Source: Thiofaba sp039822285 (GTDB taxonomy: Bacteria > Pseudomonadota > Gammaproteobacteria > Halothiobacillales > Halothiobacillaceae). Taken from it: 64,000 nucleotides of DNA. Under the pieces are notes generated by a model. It was not told the DNA's origin and made no database searches. It worked only from the letters and a program-made list of their open reading frames with translations. Where the stretch lies: contig NZ_JBAJEY010000002.1 of the NCBI RefSeq assembly GCF_039822285.1, positions 186,001 through 250,000 on the forward strand, read 5' to 3'. The position numbers and the translations under genes are program-made. Below are positions 63,262 to 64,000 of the stretch, piece after piece (within the stretch, counting starts at the first letter, position 1; each line of letters starts with the position of its first letter).

Positions 63262-64000
63262 ATGCGTCGATTCCTTCCCCTCCTGACCCTGCCTGTGCTG
63301 CTCGCGCCGGCCGGTGCCCTCCTTGCGGCCGCGGTCGAGCCCGAGCTCGCCATCGCGCCGAGCCGCCTGCCGCAGCGGCTGGACGAGTCGCCGTCCGCCG
63401 TGACGGTGATCGACCGCGAGATGTTGCGCGAGGCGGGCGTGCGCCGCATCGCCGACATCCTGCGTCTGGTGCCGGGCATGGTGGTCGGCAGCCGCAGCCC
63501 GGCGATCCAGCCTGCGACCTACCTTGGTCTGTCTGACGACTACTCGCGCCGTGTGCAGGTGTTGGTCGATGGCATCTCCATCTACGCCCCCTCGACCGGT
63601 GCGGTGCTGTGGCAGGACCTGCCGCTCGCCATCGATGATATCGAGCGCATCGAGGTGGTGCGTGGCCCCAATACGGCGGCCTACGGCAGTCATGCCCTGC
63701 TCGCCACCATCAAGATCACCACCGTCGCGCCGCGCGAGGCCTCGCGCTGGGAGGCGGGCGGGGCGATCGGATCGAACGGCGTGCGCGATGCCCATGCTCG
63801 TCTGGCGGGCAGCGGCTCCGCCGGCGCCTGGATGCTCAGCGTCGTCCACCAGCAGGACGACGGCCTGGATGGCCGGGCCGCCGATGACCGTGGCGGTCGA
63901 CGGATGGACGGGGTGCGCCTGAAGGGTGAGCTCGATCTATCGCCGTCCACGGACATGCAGTGGCAGCTCGGGGCCGCCCGGGCGCACAACGGCATTGGCG
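63262..64000 (+). CDS. TonB-dependent outer-membrane receptor, 3' end missing
   Basis: The reading frame is open from ATG 63262 to the end (246 residues visible). A signal peptide (about 1-23) is followed by the plug domain: SPSAVTVIDREMLREAG, then RIADILRLVPGMVVG, then VQVLVDGISIYAP and DIERIEVVRGPNTAAYGSHALLATI. The barrel begins near residue 160. The ligand (siderophore, cobalamin or other) cannot be told without the rest. The usual SGAVGG/GVINI segment is replaced by SHALLATIKI, which is unusual. It is divergent from the YbgA-like gene. Confidence 0.9.
   Translation, partial: MRRFLPLLTLPVLLAPAGALLAAAVEPELAIAPSRLPQRLDESPSAVTVIDREMLREAGVRRIADILRLVPGMVVGSRSPAIQPATYLGLSDDYSRRVQVLVDGISIYAPSTGAVLWQDLPLAIDDIERIEVVRGPNTAAYGSHALLATIKITTVAPREASRWEAGGAIGSNGVRDAHARLAGSGSAGAWMLSVVHQQDDGLDGRAADDRGGRRMDGVRLKGELDLSPSTDMQWQLGAARAHNGIG

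Overview
The window is a GC-rich stretch of a bacterial chromosome, almost certainly from a gammaproteobacterium. The evidence is the order gyrB-recF-dnaN-dnaA / rpmH-rnpA-yidD-yidC-mnmE, the order smc-zipA-ligA, the order murJ-ribF-ileS-lspA-fkpB-ispH, and a complete MSHA (mannose-sensitive haemagglutinin type IV pilus) locus. I cannot fix the genus. I see no rRNA, tRNA, CRISPR array, phage or intact insertion sequence. Coding density is high and overlapping stop/start codons are common.

Layout. 1-1392: 3' part of der. 1518-7741: a minus-strand cluster with an Arf-like small GTPase, two Roadblock/LC7-type proteins, an Aer-type PAS protein, two leaderless PhnD-like binding-protein folds, a receiver-like protein, a TPR protein and a small cysteine-containing protein. 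This looks like a cytoplasmic signalling module and is the most novel locus here. 7869-10325: D-ribulokinase-like FGGY kinase, SIMPL-domain protein and queF. 10413-16822: smc, zipA, ligA. 17108-33796: the MSHA locus in the order I, I2, J, K, L, M, N, E, G, B, A, C, D, O, P, Q, with no mshH or mshF. 33893-36208: exodeoxyribonuclease III, a GIDE/EF-hand membrane protein and LemA. 36424-46697: the replication-origin region with DnaA-box arrays on both sides of dnaA. 46731-54051: hydrolase, PagL-like protein, selD-mnmH-cmoA-cmoB, folM and a photolyase. 54150-54391: a GGA-rich small RNA of the CsrB/RsmZ type ending in a strong terminator. 54423-61678: ispH, fkpB, lspA, ileS, ribF, murJ. 61815-64000: a PsiE-like membrane protein, a YbgA-like protein and the start of a TonB-dependent receptor.

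How the genes connect. Several genes act on the tRNA wobble base: mnmE, selD with mnmH, cmoA with cmoB, and queF. The MSHA ATPase MshE carries the c-di-GMP-binding MshEN motif. The small RNA implies CsrA/RsmA control, which in other species governs the switch between motile and attached life, although no csrA lies in the window. The GTPase/Roadblock cluster resembles in composition the MglA/MglB polarity switch and the actinobacterial conservons, so it could control a pilus or another polar machine; that link is inference.

Small dispersed repeats are frequent: REP-like units, a C/T-rich palindrome family, a 40-bp perfect palindrome at the ligA stop codon, and palindromic repeats read through as protein in mshK and in the receiver-like gene.
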